NCBI GenBank assembly: GCA_028285345.1
Contig: JANQPT010000047.1
Coordinates: 62,001 to 126,000, forward strand
Length of the DNA: 64,000 bases
Origin: Planctomycetales bacterium
GTDB lineage: Bacteria > Planctomycetota > Planctomycetia > Planctomycetales > Planctomycetaceae
Reading direction: 5' to 3'
Below, piece after piece: positions 27,919-37,188 of this stretch (the first letter of the stretch is position 1; every line of letters begins with the position of its first letter). Below the pieces are notes generated by a model. It was not told where the DNA came from, searched no databases, and was given only the letters and a program-made list of their open reading frames with translations. The translations under genes were made by a program, and so were the position numbers.

Positions 27919-29634
27919 TCAAGCGTCCTGATCCCAACCGCCGTTGCCGCGTAACTTCTCAACTTCCTGTTTTGCCAGTTCTCTCAAGCGAACGTAATCG
28001 GTCTTGGCGATACGGTTGAGCGGGAACTTTCCCGGCTTCAGTTGCACATAGTGCGAGGGACGCATGTAAGAGGCGATCCCGCGGGCATGCTCCTCTAATT
28101 GCGACTGCTCAACGGCCGCATCCGTCTTCAACTCCAAGAATAACACGACCCCTTCGCTGTAAATGTTGTGCTCGACACCGACTGCGCCGCAAGTCCCGAC
28201 GAGATCCGTCAGCTGCGCAAAGTGCTCTTCGATTTGGGCGGGATGGATTTGATAGCCTTTTGGCTTGATCACCAGTTTCGATCGTCCGGAGAAAATCAGA
28301 CCGCGGTCGCTCTTCGTGCCCATATCGCCGGTGTAGCAATAGCCGTCGCTGGTGACGGTCTTACGATATGCGTCCGGATTCCCGACATAGTCCTGAAAGA
28401 CCTGCGGTCCGGTGAAGCAAATCTCACCGACTTCACCGTCAGGCAGTTCGGGGCCGGCCGTGCCGTCCTCGTTCATGGGGGCGCGAATTGTCAGCGGCGT
28501 TACCGGCATCCACCAACCGAGTGTTTCCGCTAACAGATCGACGTCGCGCGTCAAAGGGGTGTACGTCACAAACCCCGCCATTTCCGACAATCCCAGTCCG
28601 GTTGCCGACTGCGGAAATTCATCCACCAGCTGTTGCACAAACGTCCGCGGAACTTGCTGACCGCCGTACATCACCGATTTAACCGAGGAGAGATCGTAGC
28701 TGTCGTAGTTCGGCAAACGCCGCTGCATGTTGAACATCGCCGGAATCTGACCGAACAGGTCGACCTGATAATCCTGTATGGCCCGCAATGTCTTTTCGGC
28801 ATCGAAGACATACAGAATGACCGCAGTGATCCCGCAGAAAAACGTGGTCATCAATTGCTCCGCCTGACATCCAACGTGCGACGGAGGCAGATTCACAAGT
28901 TGCCGTTCGACCTTGAACATCTCGAATCCGCCGGCGAGGCACATGTTTTGGCAGGTGATGTTTTGGTGCGACAATAACGCTGGTTTGGGCAGGCCGGTTG
29001 ATCCGGTGGTGTAAATGACTTGTGCACCGTCGGTCGGTTGAATCGACGCGGAGATTTCCTCATAGCGACGTTGCAGTGAGTCGGCGTCGCCGCCCAAATC
29101 CTCCAGCAAGGACTGATACGAGATTGCTCCCGGAATCGTTTCGTGATCAGGGGAAATCTGAATGAAATGCTCCACAAACGGGCACTTCTCCTGCACCAGC
29201 CGCCCCCATGCCGAGAAGTCGGCAACCTCAGTCCGGCCGGGAAAGACGTATCCCTTCGCTTGGATCATTTCCAGGGAGCGGACGATTTCCGCATCCTTGA
29301 GCCGCAAATCAAGTGGAGCGTGAATCACCCCTATCTTGAAACAGGCGTACTCGAGAAAAATATGTTCGACCAGCAGCGGCAGCGAGGTTGCCAAAAAGTC
29401 GCCCGGGCTGAATCCGAGTTGCAAAAGCTGCAGCGCCAGCGCGGTCGTCGCCTCGTCGAATTCGCGGTACGAATAGCTGCGATCGGTCTCGGCATCGATG
29501 ATCGCAACACGGTCGGGCGTTTCAGCGGCCCATTTCTGGATGACGCCGTGCAGCAAGTGCCGGTCGGCGAAGTCGGTGTTGTAGTGCTCCAAAGTGTATT
29601 GGGGCACACCTTGCCGGTATTGAAGCTCAGTCAT
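27919..29634 (-). CDS. AMP-binding acyl-CoA synthetase-like ligase
   Basis: A 571-residue adenylate-forming enzyme. The ATP-binding signature is VIYTTGSTGLPKPALLSH; later motifs are GLGLSEMAGFVTYTP (A5 region), DGYCYTGDMGTKSDRG (A7) and GRSKLVIKPKGYQIHPAQIE (A8), with the C-terminal lysine in LNRIAKTDYVRLRE (A10). It activates a carboxylic acid to an acyl adenylate and then likely to the CoA thioester; the acid cannot be identified. Cytoplasmic. It precedes the MaoC gene on the same strand, fitting a short acyl-CoA pathway. Confidence 0.92.
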   Translation of the reverse strand: MTELQYRQGVPQYTLEHYNTDFADRHLLHGVIQKWAAETPDRVAIIDAETDRSYSYREFDEATTALALQLLQLGFSPGDFLATSLPLLVEHIFLEYACFKIGVIHAPLDLRLKDAEIVRSLEMIQAKGYVFPGRTEVADFSAWGRLVQEKCPFVEHFIQISPDHETIPGAISYQSLLEDLGGDADSLQRRYEEISASIQPTDGAQVIYTTGSTGLPKPALLSHQNITCQNMCLAGGFEMFKVERQLVNLPPSHVGCQAEQLMTTFFCGITAVILYVFDAEKTLRAIQDYQVDLFGQIPAMFNMQRRLPNYDSYDLSSVKSVMYGGQQVPRTFVQQLVDEFPQSATGLGLSEMAGFVTYTPLTRDVDLLAETLGWWMPVTPLTIRAPMNEDGTAGPELPDGEVGEICFTGPQVFQDYVGNPDAYRKTVTSDGYCYTGDMGTKSDRGLIFSGRSKLVIKPKGYQIHPAQIEEHFAQLTDLVGTCGAVGVEHNIYSEGVVLFLELKTDAAVEQSQLEEHARGIASYMRPSHYVQLKPGKFPLNRIAKTDYVRLRELAKQEVEKLRGNGGWDQDA

Positions 29635-29862
29635 GATGGTATTGATGACGAAACTGCGGATGAACGATATTGATGACGGTCGAGGCAGTGGAACCCTCGA
29701 ACCTTAGCAATTCATTGTAGAAGGTTTTTTAGCAGTTCGCTCACAAAAAGTGAAACCGCAAGTCTGTACGACGATTGCCATCGCGACCATTGGGGGGCTA
29801 GGATGCCCAAGTTACGTCGTGAAACGCGGTATTTCATCCAGCAAAAATCGAGAGAGACGACA

Positions 29863-31176
29863 ATGCGCCCTGTTTTGACTCTGTGGTGTGTGTTTTCCAT
29901 CAATCTCGCGGCAACATTGGGAGTCGGCCGCGCGGCGGAGCTTACCGCTGGTGTCGCTCGGGTTGATCTCACGCCTCCGTTGGAGATGAAGGTCCCCCTG
30001 GGGGGCTACGGAGCAAGAATGAATCGGCCTGCTGAGGGTGTGCACGATCGCGTTTTTGCCAAAGCGCTCGTTGTTTCTGATGGACGAAAAAAATTCGCCC
30101 TGGTAACGGCTGATCTGCTCGGTTTTCCCCCGCCGGTGAAACAGGCGATTATCGACAAGCTCAACGATCCGACGTGGACGATCGACCGCTTGATGCTGCT
30201 CCCCAGCCACTCGCACACCAGCATCGAAATGAACGCGATCAATCCGCTCAACTCGTACAACATTCCGCAAATCGGGATCTATCATCCTGCTGTCTATCAA
30301 CTCACGGTGAATAACTTCGTCCGTGTGATTCGTGAAGCGGAGCGGAATCCGCACCCCGTACAAATCGGCACGACGAGCATCCCGGCGACGGGATTCAGCA
30401 GAAACCGGCGCCATCGCGGGGGGAGTGTCGATCCCGACCTGACGATCACGCGGATCGATCGCCGCGACGGCCGCGCGCTGGCGGTGTTGGTAAACTTTAC
30501 GGCGCATCCCACGTTTCTCTCCGAACGGGAGATGTGGTTTTCCGCCGGCTGGCCGGGACACTTGCAGCGGAACCTCGAGTCATTGATTCGGCAAGATGTG
30601 ACTGTCATGTATTACAACGGGGCGGAAGGGGATCAAGCTCCCGCCGACCGCCCGGACAGCGGCGGCAGCCGTTGGGAGCGCGCCGAAAAATATGGCCGCG
30701 AACTCGCCGTCATCGCGTTCCGCAATTGGAGAACAGTCCGCACACAGGCCGATGCCCCGTTCGCGTTTCATCGTCAACTCATTCGTCTCCCCCGCCGTAC
30801 GTGGCATCCCGACTTCCTCGAAACCGGCGGCAAGGAATACGGGCTGACCGAAGAGATTCTTACCGAAATGCTGCCCCGCATGTTTCCGACGCAAACCGCC
30901 AGTATGAGCCTGCGCTTGGGGGAACTGGTCATCGTCGGTGTCCCGGGTGAATTGGCCGTCGATCTAGGGCTGGAGATCAAGGCGGAAACCAAGCGGATCA
31001 CCGGCGCCAAATACCCGACGATCGGCGGTCTGGCTGATGAATGGATTAGTTACATCCTGCCTGCCGACGAATATCGCCGCGGCGGCTACGAAGCCAGCGT
31101 CAGCTTTTACGGTGAGGCCTTAGGCAAGCAGATCGTTGATGGGACCGTCGCCGGTGTTCGCCATCTGGCGAAATAG
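29863..31176 (+). CDS. Neutral/alkaline ceramidase-like secreted protein
   Basis: Start at the ATG at 29863 with AGAGAGA upstream and a signal peptide (MRPVLTLWCVFSINLAATLG, cleavage after GRA); 437 residues. The N-terminal domain resembles the neutral/alkaline non-lysosomal ceramidase fold: GVARVDLTPPLEMKVPLGGYGARMNR, FALVTADLLGFP, LLPSHSHTSIEMN with candidate zinc His residues, NFTAHPTFLSE, and YYNGAEGDQAPA. The C-terminal VPGELAVDLGLEIK motif is typical. Planctomycetes have many such proteins, often of unknown substrate, so lipid amide hydrolysis is an inference. It converges on tsaE. Confidence 0.88.
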   Translation: MRPVLTLWCVFSINLAATLGVGRAAELTAGVARVDLTPPLEMKVPLGGYGARMNRPAEGVHDRVFAKALVVSDGRKKFALVTADLLGFPPPVKQAIIDKLNDPTWTIDRLMLLPSHSHTSIEMNAINPLNSYNIPQIGIYHPAVYQLTVNNFVRVIREAERNPHPVQIGTTSIPATGFSRNRRHRGGSVDPDLTITRIDRRDGRALAVLVNFTAHPTFLSEREMWFSAGWPGHLQRNLESLIRQDVTVMYYNGAEGDQAPADRPDSGGSRWERAEKYGRELAVIAFRNWRTVRTQADAPFAFHRQLIRLPRRTWHPDFLETGGKEYGLTEEILTEMLPRMFPTQTASMSLRLGELVIVGVPGELAVDLGLEIKAETKRITGAKYPTIGGLADEWISYILPADEYRRGGYEASVSFYGEALGKQIVDGTVAGVRHLAK

Positions 31177-31219
31177 AACACGGCCGGCAACTGACAAAAT
31201 CGCAACGTGGTGCCGCGCT

Positions 31220-31708
31220 TCAGACGCCCAGCGTGTCAATCAACGCCGCAAGGACCTCAGCCGAGCCGGTCCCGCGGGCTGATAGCCGAAAACGCCGCTG
31301 AGCCGCGCCGCAAATCTCGATGTCGATCTGTAACACATCATCGGGCAAGACCGCGTCCACTCGATCGGCCCATTCAATCACACAGACCCCACCGGCGTCG
31401 AAGTATTCTTCGACTCCCAAGTCGACAAACTCATCCACGCTCTGCAGACGATACGTATCAAAATGAAACAGCGGCAGCCGGCCGGAGTATTCTTGGATCA
31501 GCACAAACGTGGGGCTGCTGACCAGCTTGGGGTCGATTTGCAATCCGTCGGCGACACCGCGCACCAAACAGGTCTTGCCAGCCCCCAAGTCTCCGATTAA
31601 GGCGATTACGCTCCCCGGAGTGACGACCTGCCCAATCGCTTGGCCAAACGCGTGCGTCTCGCGGTCCGACTCGGAGGTGAATTCAAAGGGCGACGGCGGA
31701 TTGTGCAT
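31220..31708 (-). CDS. tsaE: tRNA threonylcarbamoyladenosine ATPase subunit TsaE
   Basis: A 162-residue P-loop ATPase that works with TsaB and TsaD to make t6A37 in ANN-decoding tRNAs. Walker A is IGDLGAGKTCLVRG, with SSPTFVLIQEY and the conserved HFDTYRL, GVEEYFDAGGVCVIEWADR stretch. Start at the ATG at 31708; a GTG at 31720 is an alternative adding four residues. It follows thiL by about 65 bases on the same strand, a common pairing in bacteria. No TsaB or TsaD gene is present here. Confidence 0.95.
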   Translation of the reverse strand: MHNPPSPFEFTSESDRETHAFGQAIGQVVTPGSVIALIGDLGAGKTCLVRGVADGLQIDPKLVSSPTFVLIQEYSGRLPLFHFDTYRLQSVDEFVDLGVEEYFDAGGVCVIEWADRVDAVLPDDVLQIDIEICGAAQRRFRLSARGTGSAEVLAALIDTLGV

Positions 31709-31773
31709 GATATCTGACACAACGCTTGATAACTCGATTGGCCAACTTCTGAGTCCGCCGGATGTCGAAGCGC

Positions 31774-32763
31774 CTAGAGCTGATGTTTCCAGCCCAGGTC
31801 TGCCAGCGGTTCCACCACGCCGCCGGAGCTCCGCAACTGCTCGCCGGCGCCTTTTGTCGTTTCTCCAATCTTCGTGAGGGACAATTCGATTGGAGGGTCG
31901 TCCAACAGCTTTTGACCGTCCTCGGCAGAAACTGTGAACAGAAGTTCAAAGTCCTCCCCGTCGCTCAAAGCATGTTCCAGCGGAGTCCGCTGATCGTCAC
32001 AGTTGAGCGCCGCATCGCTGATCGGAATCGCTTCCGCCTCCAAAACGGCGCCAACTCCGCTTGCGCGGGCGAGATGCGCCAAATCCGCAGCCAATCCATC
32101 GCTCACGTCGACCATCGCATGTAGGTTGACTGCTTGATGCAGCGCCGCCGCTTCATTGAGGCGCGGCACAAAATCAAGGTGTTTGCCCGACAGACTGCCC
32201 CCCAATTCGCCGGTGACAAAAACCCAATCACCCGGCAAGGCCCCGCTGCGCAGCACCGGACCGCCGGCGCTTTTTTCGCCCAGCAGCGTCACGTTGATGA
32301 CCAAGGGTCCGTTCCAGCTATTGGTATCACCGCCCGCTACGGTCACGCCGAAGCGCTCCGCCAGGTCCGCCAGACCCCTGTAGAGCTCTTCGTAGAACTG
32401 GCGGCCTTTGCCTTGGGGCAACGCCATGCTCACGACCGCCGCCAACGGTGTTCCGGCCATCGCTGCAATGTCGCTGAGATTGACCGCCATCGCTTTGCGG
32501 CCGACTTGGATTGCTGAGGCGGGCGGCATCGTAAAATGCACGCCCTCCATCAACAGATCGGCGGTCAACAGGCAATTTGCCGCTTCGGGAAACGAAAGGA
32601 CGGCTGTATCGTCACCGATCCCCACCGGCAGGCGGTTGTGTGGAGAAACCTGCCGGCGGATCCAGTCGATGAATTCAAATTCCGTGCTGCCCGAATCCAC
32701 GAAGGTGCGGTCACTGCTGCTGCGAGAGGGATTTGCGCATATCGCCGCTTTGGCGATCGTCAA
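31774..32763 (-). CDS. thiL: Thiamine-monophosphate kinase
   Basis: A 329-residue ATP-dependent kinase that makes thiamine diphosphate from the monophosphate, the last step of the pathway. Family motifs are VGIGDDTAVLSFPEA, LLMEGVHFTMPP, GRKAMAVNLSDIAAMAG, TVAGGDTNSWNGPLVINVTLLG, VDVSDGLAADL and LSDGEDFELLFT. The first 20 or so residues before FEFIDWIRR are unlike other ThiL proteins, so translation may begin later at a GTG near 32700. No TPP riboswitch pattern was recognised upstream. It lies between the HtrA-like and tsaE genes on the same strand. Confidence 0.95.
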   Translation of the reverse strand: MTIAKAAICANPSRSSSDRTFVDSGSTEFEFIDWIRRQVSPHNRLPVGIGDDTAVLSFPEAANCLLTADLLMEGVHFTMPPASAIQVGRKAMAVNLSDIAAMAGTPLAAVVSMALPQGKGRQFYEELYRGLADLAERFGVTVAGGDTNSWNGPLVINVTLLGEKSAGGPVLRSGALPGDWVFVTGELGGSLSGKHLDFVPRLNEAAALHQAVNLHAMVDVSDGLAADLAHLARASGVGAVLEAEAIPISDAALNCDDQRTPLEHALSDGEDFELLFTVSAEDGQKLLDDPPIELSLTKIGETTKGAGEQLRSSGGVVEPLADLGWKHQL

Positions 32764-32861
32764 TCGGCAAATCCTGGACCGAAAAAGACGATCCTCAAAT
32801 TAGCAGCCACGCCCGATTGCAGCAACGGATTCCCCGAACGCGACCTCTCGCCGGTCGCGAA

Positions 32862-34310
32862 TCAGTTCTTCTTCGAGATGTTGAGCAGTTTTTCCAGGTG
32901 GCCCTTGCCACGGAGAAGCAGGCACTTCAGCGAGCCTTTTTGCTGCTCTTGCTTTCGGAGCACGAACTCGACGTGCTCAATCTTGTTCATCTCCCAGAGT
33001 CGTTCTCCGCTCTTCTGGCTTGCTGCATTGACTTGGCTGGCTGCCACAGCTTTGGCCGATTCGGCCATGCCCAGACCGATCATGACGTCGCCGATTTTCA
33101 CGCCGTTTGCGGCCGCAGGACCGTCGTTGCGGACCTCAATGACGCGGAGTCCGCCTTGGTAGTGTTTGCGGAAGTTCGGCGGCAACTGGCTCTTGCTCAG
33201 GTTCTCCAATCGCAGGCCCAGAGTCCGCCAAACATGCTGCTGCGGCGTCTCGCCGTTATTTCCACGGACGACGAGCGGCTTATTGCCTTTGCGGGCCACC
33301 ATCAGAGAGAGTTTGCGATCACCGAAGCGTGCGACTTTGAGCGGCACGTTCAATTCCGCTCCGCTGCGTCGTACGACCATCGGCACCTCAGTACCGGGAC
33401 GGATGCCAAGCAGTGCCCGTTCTAGATCCGCCCGGTCATGGGTTGAGACTGGTCCCACTTTGAGAACCTCGTCCCCGGCCTTTAATCCGGCCAACGCCGC
33501 AGGACTATTCGACTGTGCGCTTTGCACGACCAGTCGCTGATCGCCCGGCTTTTTGATGTCTTGTGTACGCAATCCGTGAAACGTGCCAAATTTCTCGTTG
33601 TTGAGCAGGCGGGAAATCGTCGTGCGGGCATCGTCGATCGGAATCGCGAATCCGATCCGTTGCGCGCCGGCGCGAATCGCCACGTTAATGCCGATGACCT
33701 CTCCGTCGAGATTGACCAACGGCCCGCCGCTGTTGCCCGGATTGATGCTGGCGTCGGTTTGAATCAAGTTCTTGTAGCTGATCTTGTCGTTCACCTCGAC
33801 ATCGCGGCCCAGGGCACTGATGATTCCCTTTGAAATGGAATCGGTGTAGCCAAATGCGTTGCCGACGGCGAACACCGTTTCGCCCCGCATCAGATCACAG
33901 GATGTGCCGAAGGGAGCCACGGCGACCGGTTGAGTCGCGTCGATTTTGACAATCGCCAAATCGTCGCGGCTGCTGAATGAAATGACTTGCGCTTTAAACT
34001 GCCGTCCGTCGAGCAACTCGACGCGAATCGCCTTCTGATTCACGTTGTGGATCACATGCTCGTTGGTGACGATATAGCCCCGCTCGTCCACAATGACGCC
34101 GGTCCCCATGCCGTTGACCTTTTTAGTCGTACCAAACACGGCATCTTTGGCTTGCAGCTTTTCGGTATGAATGTTGACGATTGACGCCTCGACCCGCTGA
34201 ACGGCTTTGACGAGCGGTGTGCGGCGCAGTTCCGAAGCGCTGGCGCGACTAGCCAGGCAGGAGACAATCAACACGCAACAGAGTCCGGTGATATGAATCC
34301 GTGATTGCAT
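32862..34310 (-). CDS. HtrA/DegP-like serine protease with two PDZ domains
   Basis: Start at the ATG at 34310, where a signal peptide begins (MQSRIHITGLCCVLIVSCLA); 482 residues. The trypsin-like domain has a full catalytic triad: His85 in VTNEHVIHNV, Asp in SSRDDLAIVKID and Ser194 in NPGNSGGPLVN. Two PDZ-like regions follow (about 265-345 and 375-460; AALAGLKAGDEVLKVG and AAANGVKIGDVMIGLG). It should degrade or refold damaged proteins in the periplasm. It precedes thiL by 98 bases on the same strand. Confidence 0.93.
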   Translation of the reverse strand: MQSRIHITGLCCVLIVSCLASRASASELRRTPLVKAVQRVEASIVNIHTEKLQAKDAVFGTTKKVNGMGTGVIVDERGYIVTNEHVIHNVNQKAIRVELLDGRQFKAQVISFSSRDDLAIVKIDATQPVAVAPFGTSCDLMRGETVFAVGNAFGYTDSISKGIISALGRDVEVNDKISYKNLIQTDASINPGNSGGPLVNLDGEVIGINVAIRAGAQRIGFAIPIDDARTTISRLLNNEKFGTFHGLRTQDIKKPGDQRLVVQSAQSNSPAALAGLKAGDEVLKVGPVSTHDRADLERALLGIRPGTEVPMVVRRSGAELNVPLKVARFGDRKLSLMVARKGNKPLVVRGNNGETPQQHVWRTLGLRLENLSKSQLPPNFRKHYQGGLRVIEVRNDGPAAANGVKIGDVMIGLGMAESAKAVAASQVNAASQKSGERLWEMNKIEHVEFVLRKQEQQKGSLKCLLLRGKGHLEKLLNISKKN

Positions 34311-34743
34311 AGGTCGGGGTCTTCTCGGTGCGGGGCTCTCAAATCGGTATGCTTCCGGCAACCGATTCAACGAATGGCAGTTCAAGCGAACTGCAGGCGA
34401 GATTCATATCCGTTGCATCTCGATACCAGTACTCGGCACGGGTCCGTTAGAACCACCAATCGGCCAAGAACCGGCAAGCAGCTTACCTATCCGCCAGCAG
34501 GTCCACGCATATCGCCTGTAACGGTTAGGTAATCCCCGAATCGTCCCAATCCTTTCATCTCGAAATATTTTCCCCTCAAGTCATCCGCGATAGAATGTGT
34601 CTGCGAATGGCGGCCAATCGAGCGATCTCAATTGGAGCTTGTTGTGCCGCTGTCGGTCACGATCCCGAAACGCAAATCGACTGAAGCGACTCCACTTAGA
34701 TTACCCGATCGCTAGCAATCTCAGACTCAACCAGGACCACCCT
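34311..34743. other. Intergenic region between divergent genes
   Basis: About 430 bases between the HtrA-like and TPR genes. An in-frame extension of the TPR gene back to 34597 is Arg/Cys/Ser-rich and was taken as untranslated. GATAGAATG near 34588 could be a -10 element, without a good -35. Nothing else was recognised. Confidence 0.3.
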
Positions 34744-35058
34744 ATGTCACGCCGCGAACAACTCGAACAGATGCTCGCCGACGACCCGCACGACGAATTC
34801 CTGCTCTACAGCATCGCCATGGAGTACCTCTCAGAAGGGGACGCACAAACCGCCCGGCAGCGATTCTTGGAGATGACCGAAAAGTTGCCGGAGTACGTCC
34901 CGGCCTACTTCCGGTTGGGCGAACTGTACGCGAAGACGGAAGAACACACTGCCGCTCGGGATATGCTCAATCGAGGAATCGAGATCGCCCGCAAAGCCGG
35001 CGACGCACACGCCGCCGGAGAGATGACGGAGTTTCGAGATAGCTTGCCGCCGGAATAG
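34744..35058 (+). CDS. Small tetratricopeptide repeat protein
   Basis: A 104-residue soluble protein starting MSRREQLEQMLADDP. Residues 15-90 form two TPR-like helix pairs (FLLYSIAMEYLSEGDAQTAR and PAYFRLGELYAKTEEHTAAR). It is entirely helical and would mediate protein contacts. Partner unknown. The start was chosen because protein-like composition begins there. Confidence 0.8.
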   Translation: MSRREQLEQMLADDPHDEFLLYSIAMEYLSEGDAQTARQRFLEMTEKLPEYVPAYFRLGELYAKTEEHTAARDMLNRGIEIARKAGDAHAAGEMTEFRDSLPPE

Positions 35059-35345
35059 CGCGCATCCCGAATAGGCGAGCGGCACGCGTCAGCAAGCCGG
35101 TTTCGCCCACTTCGAACGAGTTGCGTGACTCGAATTTGATCCGGGCAATCTATGGCTGGTTCTACATTTCTGATATTGGTTGCGGCCCAGCCAATCGCGG
35201 CTGCGATGTCGTAAGACGTCCGCAATAAGATTTCCCCGAAGGGGATTGTCATCGTGGCCCAGGGTGCGCGGCGAAACCGCGCCACCCTGGGTCGGCTCAC
35301 TTGGGATTGTACTATCCCTTCAGGGTAGGGACTTGTTTTCGAATC
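35059..35345. repeat. Intergenic palindromic repeats
   Basis: The 287 bases between convergent genes contain three palindromes. The longest, 35258-35291, pairs CCCAGGGTGCGCGG with CCGCGCCACCCTGGG around a GAAA loop, with one unpaired base. Others are TCCCCGAAGGGGA (35232) and CTATCCCTTCAGGGTAG (35312). The GCGAGCGGCACGCGTCAGC motif at 35076 relates to one at 22924. No gene is supported. Confidence 0.7.
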
Positions 35346-35663
35346 TCAAACCAAAAACCAACGCAGCGCCGCTCCGATTGCAAGACAAATGGAAGGTAAC
35401 AACATCGGCACAATCCCGACACTCTCTCGTAATTCGTTACCCGTGCGGGACATTTCGATGTCAGGATCGATCATTGTCGTGGGAAAAAGAAGACCAATCA
35501 TGCCCCACAAAGTCATCCCAGGGGCACCCCAAATAGCAATCTTGAAATTACCGTCACCCTTGATCATCCACGGAGGAGCAAGTGGTTCCACAAAAAGAAT
35601 CATTCCTCCGATCACGACCAAAACTGCTGCGAATCGACGTTTCCGTCTAGCTTCCGACATCAT
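35346..35663 (-). CDS. Small membrane protein
   Basis: A 105-residue protein starting at tandem ATG codons (35663, 35660) with AAGGA just upstream. Three hydrophobic segments are visible: FAAVLVVIGGMILFV, the GAPGMTLWGMIGLLFP region, and IVPMLLPSICLAIGAALRWF. No family is recognised. It lies 55 bases after the stop of the upstream esterase gene on the same strand, so co-transcription is possible. An in-frame extension further upstream overlaps the esterase gene and is Arg/Cys-rich, so it was rejected. Confidence 0.65.
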   Translation of the reverse strand: MMSEARRKRRFAAVLVVIGGMILFVEPLAPPWMIKGDGNFKIAIWGAPGMTLWGMIGLLFPTTMIDPDIEMSRTGNELRESVGIVPMLLPSICLAIGAALRWFLV

Positions 35664-35718
35664 CGATTCCTTGTAAATCATGTCGCACCTGACTTGTCCA
35701 CCAGACCTGAATCGGTCT

Positions 35719-36876
35719 TCATTCCTGACGCCGCAACTCCGCAAACGCCTTCGCCACCGCCTCACTCCCCTGCACTGCGCCCTCCGGCATCGGGTGCGAC
35801 TCATCAAACACCTGCATCACCGCCGGCTCCTCGATCACGATTGTTGCCGTCTCTTCCGGTTCCAGCGTCATCCCCAGATGTTTCGCGAAAAACGCATAGA
35901 CCGCGTTCCGCTTAGACGGACCGAAGTCGTGTTTCTCCGGCTCCAGATGCAGCAACTGCGCATTTTCGGCTTTGTGGTGGCGTTCATACACCTGTTTGAT
36001 GAACGGAAACCCAAACTTGGGAAACTCCTTCGTCGGATCCGGCGCTCCGACGGATATCAACAACTGTGCCCGCGGCGCCACCGACGCCGCCAACTCGATC
36101 GCGTTGGTCTCGGTCGCCTGCATCACCGGCAGGCCCCCTTCGCACAGGCAGCCTTGCGGTGCCGACCAAGGATAGACGATCACCACCGGCGCTGACGCCC
36201 GCACGCGGTCGTCGAGCGCCGCCAGGAAAAACGTCTGCGTTCCCCCGCCCGACGCGCCGGTAATCCCTAACCGCTCGGTGTCAACAGTCGGAAGCTGCGC
36301 GAGAAAATCCAACGCCCGCAAACTGTTCCAAGTTTGCAGCGCCAGCACCAATGGATCGTTGTGCGTCGTCTGCTTCGAATCCTGCCAGCCCACCATACTG
36401 TACGAAAAAACGGTCGCCCCCATCCGCGCGAAATGCGCGCAGCGAATTTGGTGGTTCGCTCGAAACCGTCCCAACGGGCGGAAGTGCCCGTGCGGACAGA
36501 GAATTCCTGGTCCCGCACCTTGCTGAGCAAGCGGGCGGTAGAGATTGCCGGTGCAATAAAACCCCGGCATCGTCTCCAATGCGACATTTTCGACACTGTA
36601 TCCGTCCCGCTTGCGAAAACTGTGTGAAATCACCCGGACCCGAGGCCGGTCGGGGAGCGGCCACAAGCCGGCGCCTCTGAGGAATCCTTCCCGCAGTTCC
36701 TGTCGCCGTTTGGTCCAATCCTCAGCCGATCGGTATTCCTTTCGCGAGCGGTCGAGTTGTTGCTCGATGAGCGGCCGCTGAGCGAATCCTGTGGAGACCG
36801 TCAGGCCGCAAGCAAACAGTCCAATACAAATGCCGGCGATTCGCGTCATCGCCCGCCGTCCAAGTCGCTTGTGCAT
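35719..36876 (-). CDS. Secreted acetyl-xylan-esterase-like alpha/beta hydrolase
   Basis: Start at the ATG at 36876 with AAAGGA seven bases upstream; 385 residues with a signal peptide (MTRIAGICIGLFACGLTVS, cleavage after GFA). The hydrolase fold shows ILCPHGHFR near the oxyanion hole, the elbow GITGASGGGTQTFF with the nucleophile serine, a candidate Asp in SVGAPDP, and His in EPEKHDFG. It belongs to the large acetyl-xylan-esterase/dienelactone-hydrolase-like group common in planctomycete polysaccharide degradation. Substrate unknown. Confidence 0.85.
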   Translation of the reverse strand: MHKRLGRRAMTRIAGICIGLFACGLTVSTGFAQRPLIEQQLDRSRKEYRSAEDWTKRRQELREGFLRGAGLWPLPDRPRVRVISHSFRKRDGYSVENVALETMPGFYCTGNLYRPLAQQGAGPGILCPHGHFRPLGRFRANHQIRCAHFARMGATVFSYSMVGWQDSKQTTHNDPLVLALQTWNSLRALDFLAQLPTVDTERLGITGASGGGTQTFFLAALDDRVRASAPVVIVYPWSAPQGCLCEGGLPVMQATETNAIELAASVAPRAQLLISVGAPDPTKEFPKFGFPFIKQVYERHHKAENAQLLHLEPEKHDFGPSKRNAVYAFFAKHLGMTLEPEETATIVIEEPAVMQVFDESHPMPEGAVQGSEAVAKAFAELRRQE

Positions 36877-37188
36877 CGTTTCGTTCCTTTCAATTTGGCT
36901 CTCACGATGATAGCCGAGCGAGGCAACGTTTTCACATTTCCGGGGGTTAATCAAGCCGCGCGAGAACAGCTGTTCGCTTCTGTTAAACTTGAAATCACCT
37001 TAAGAATTGGACGACGGGAACGAATTGCTCACTGTGGAGGCCGCCGGACGGTTCGCGGCCGCGATTTCTCGAATGGGCTGGCCCCATTCCAAATCGGGCC
37101 TTACAATGCCCTGAGCCAGGGCCGCCGGAATCGGCGCGATTTGCTGTCCGCGGCTCCCAACACCTCTCGCGATTTACAGTTACGCAGC
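36877..37188. other. Intergenic region between divergent genes
   Basis: About 310 bases. The frame of the plus-strand membrane protein remains open through this region, but its translation is Arg/Ser-rich and unlike the family, so it is treated as leader. No promoter with good spacing was recognised. Confidence 0.35.
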
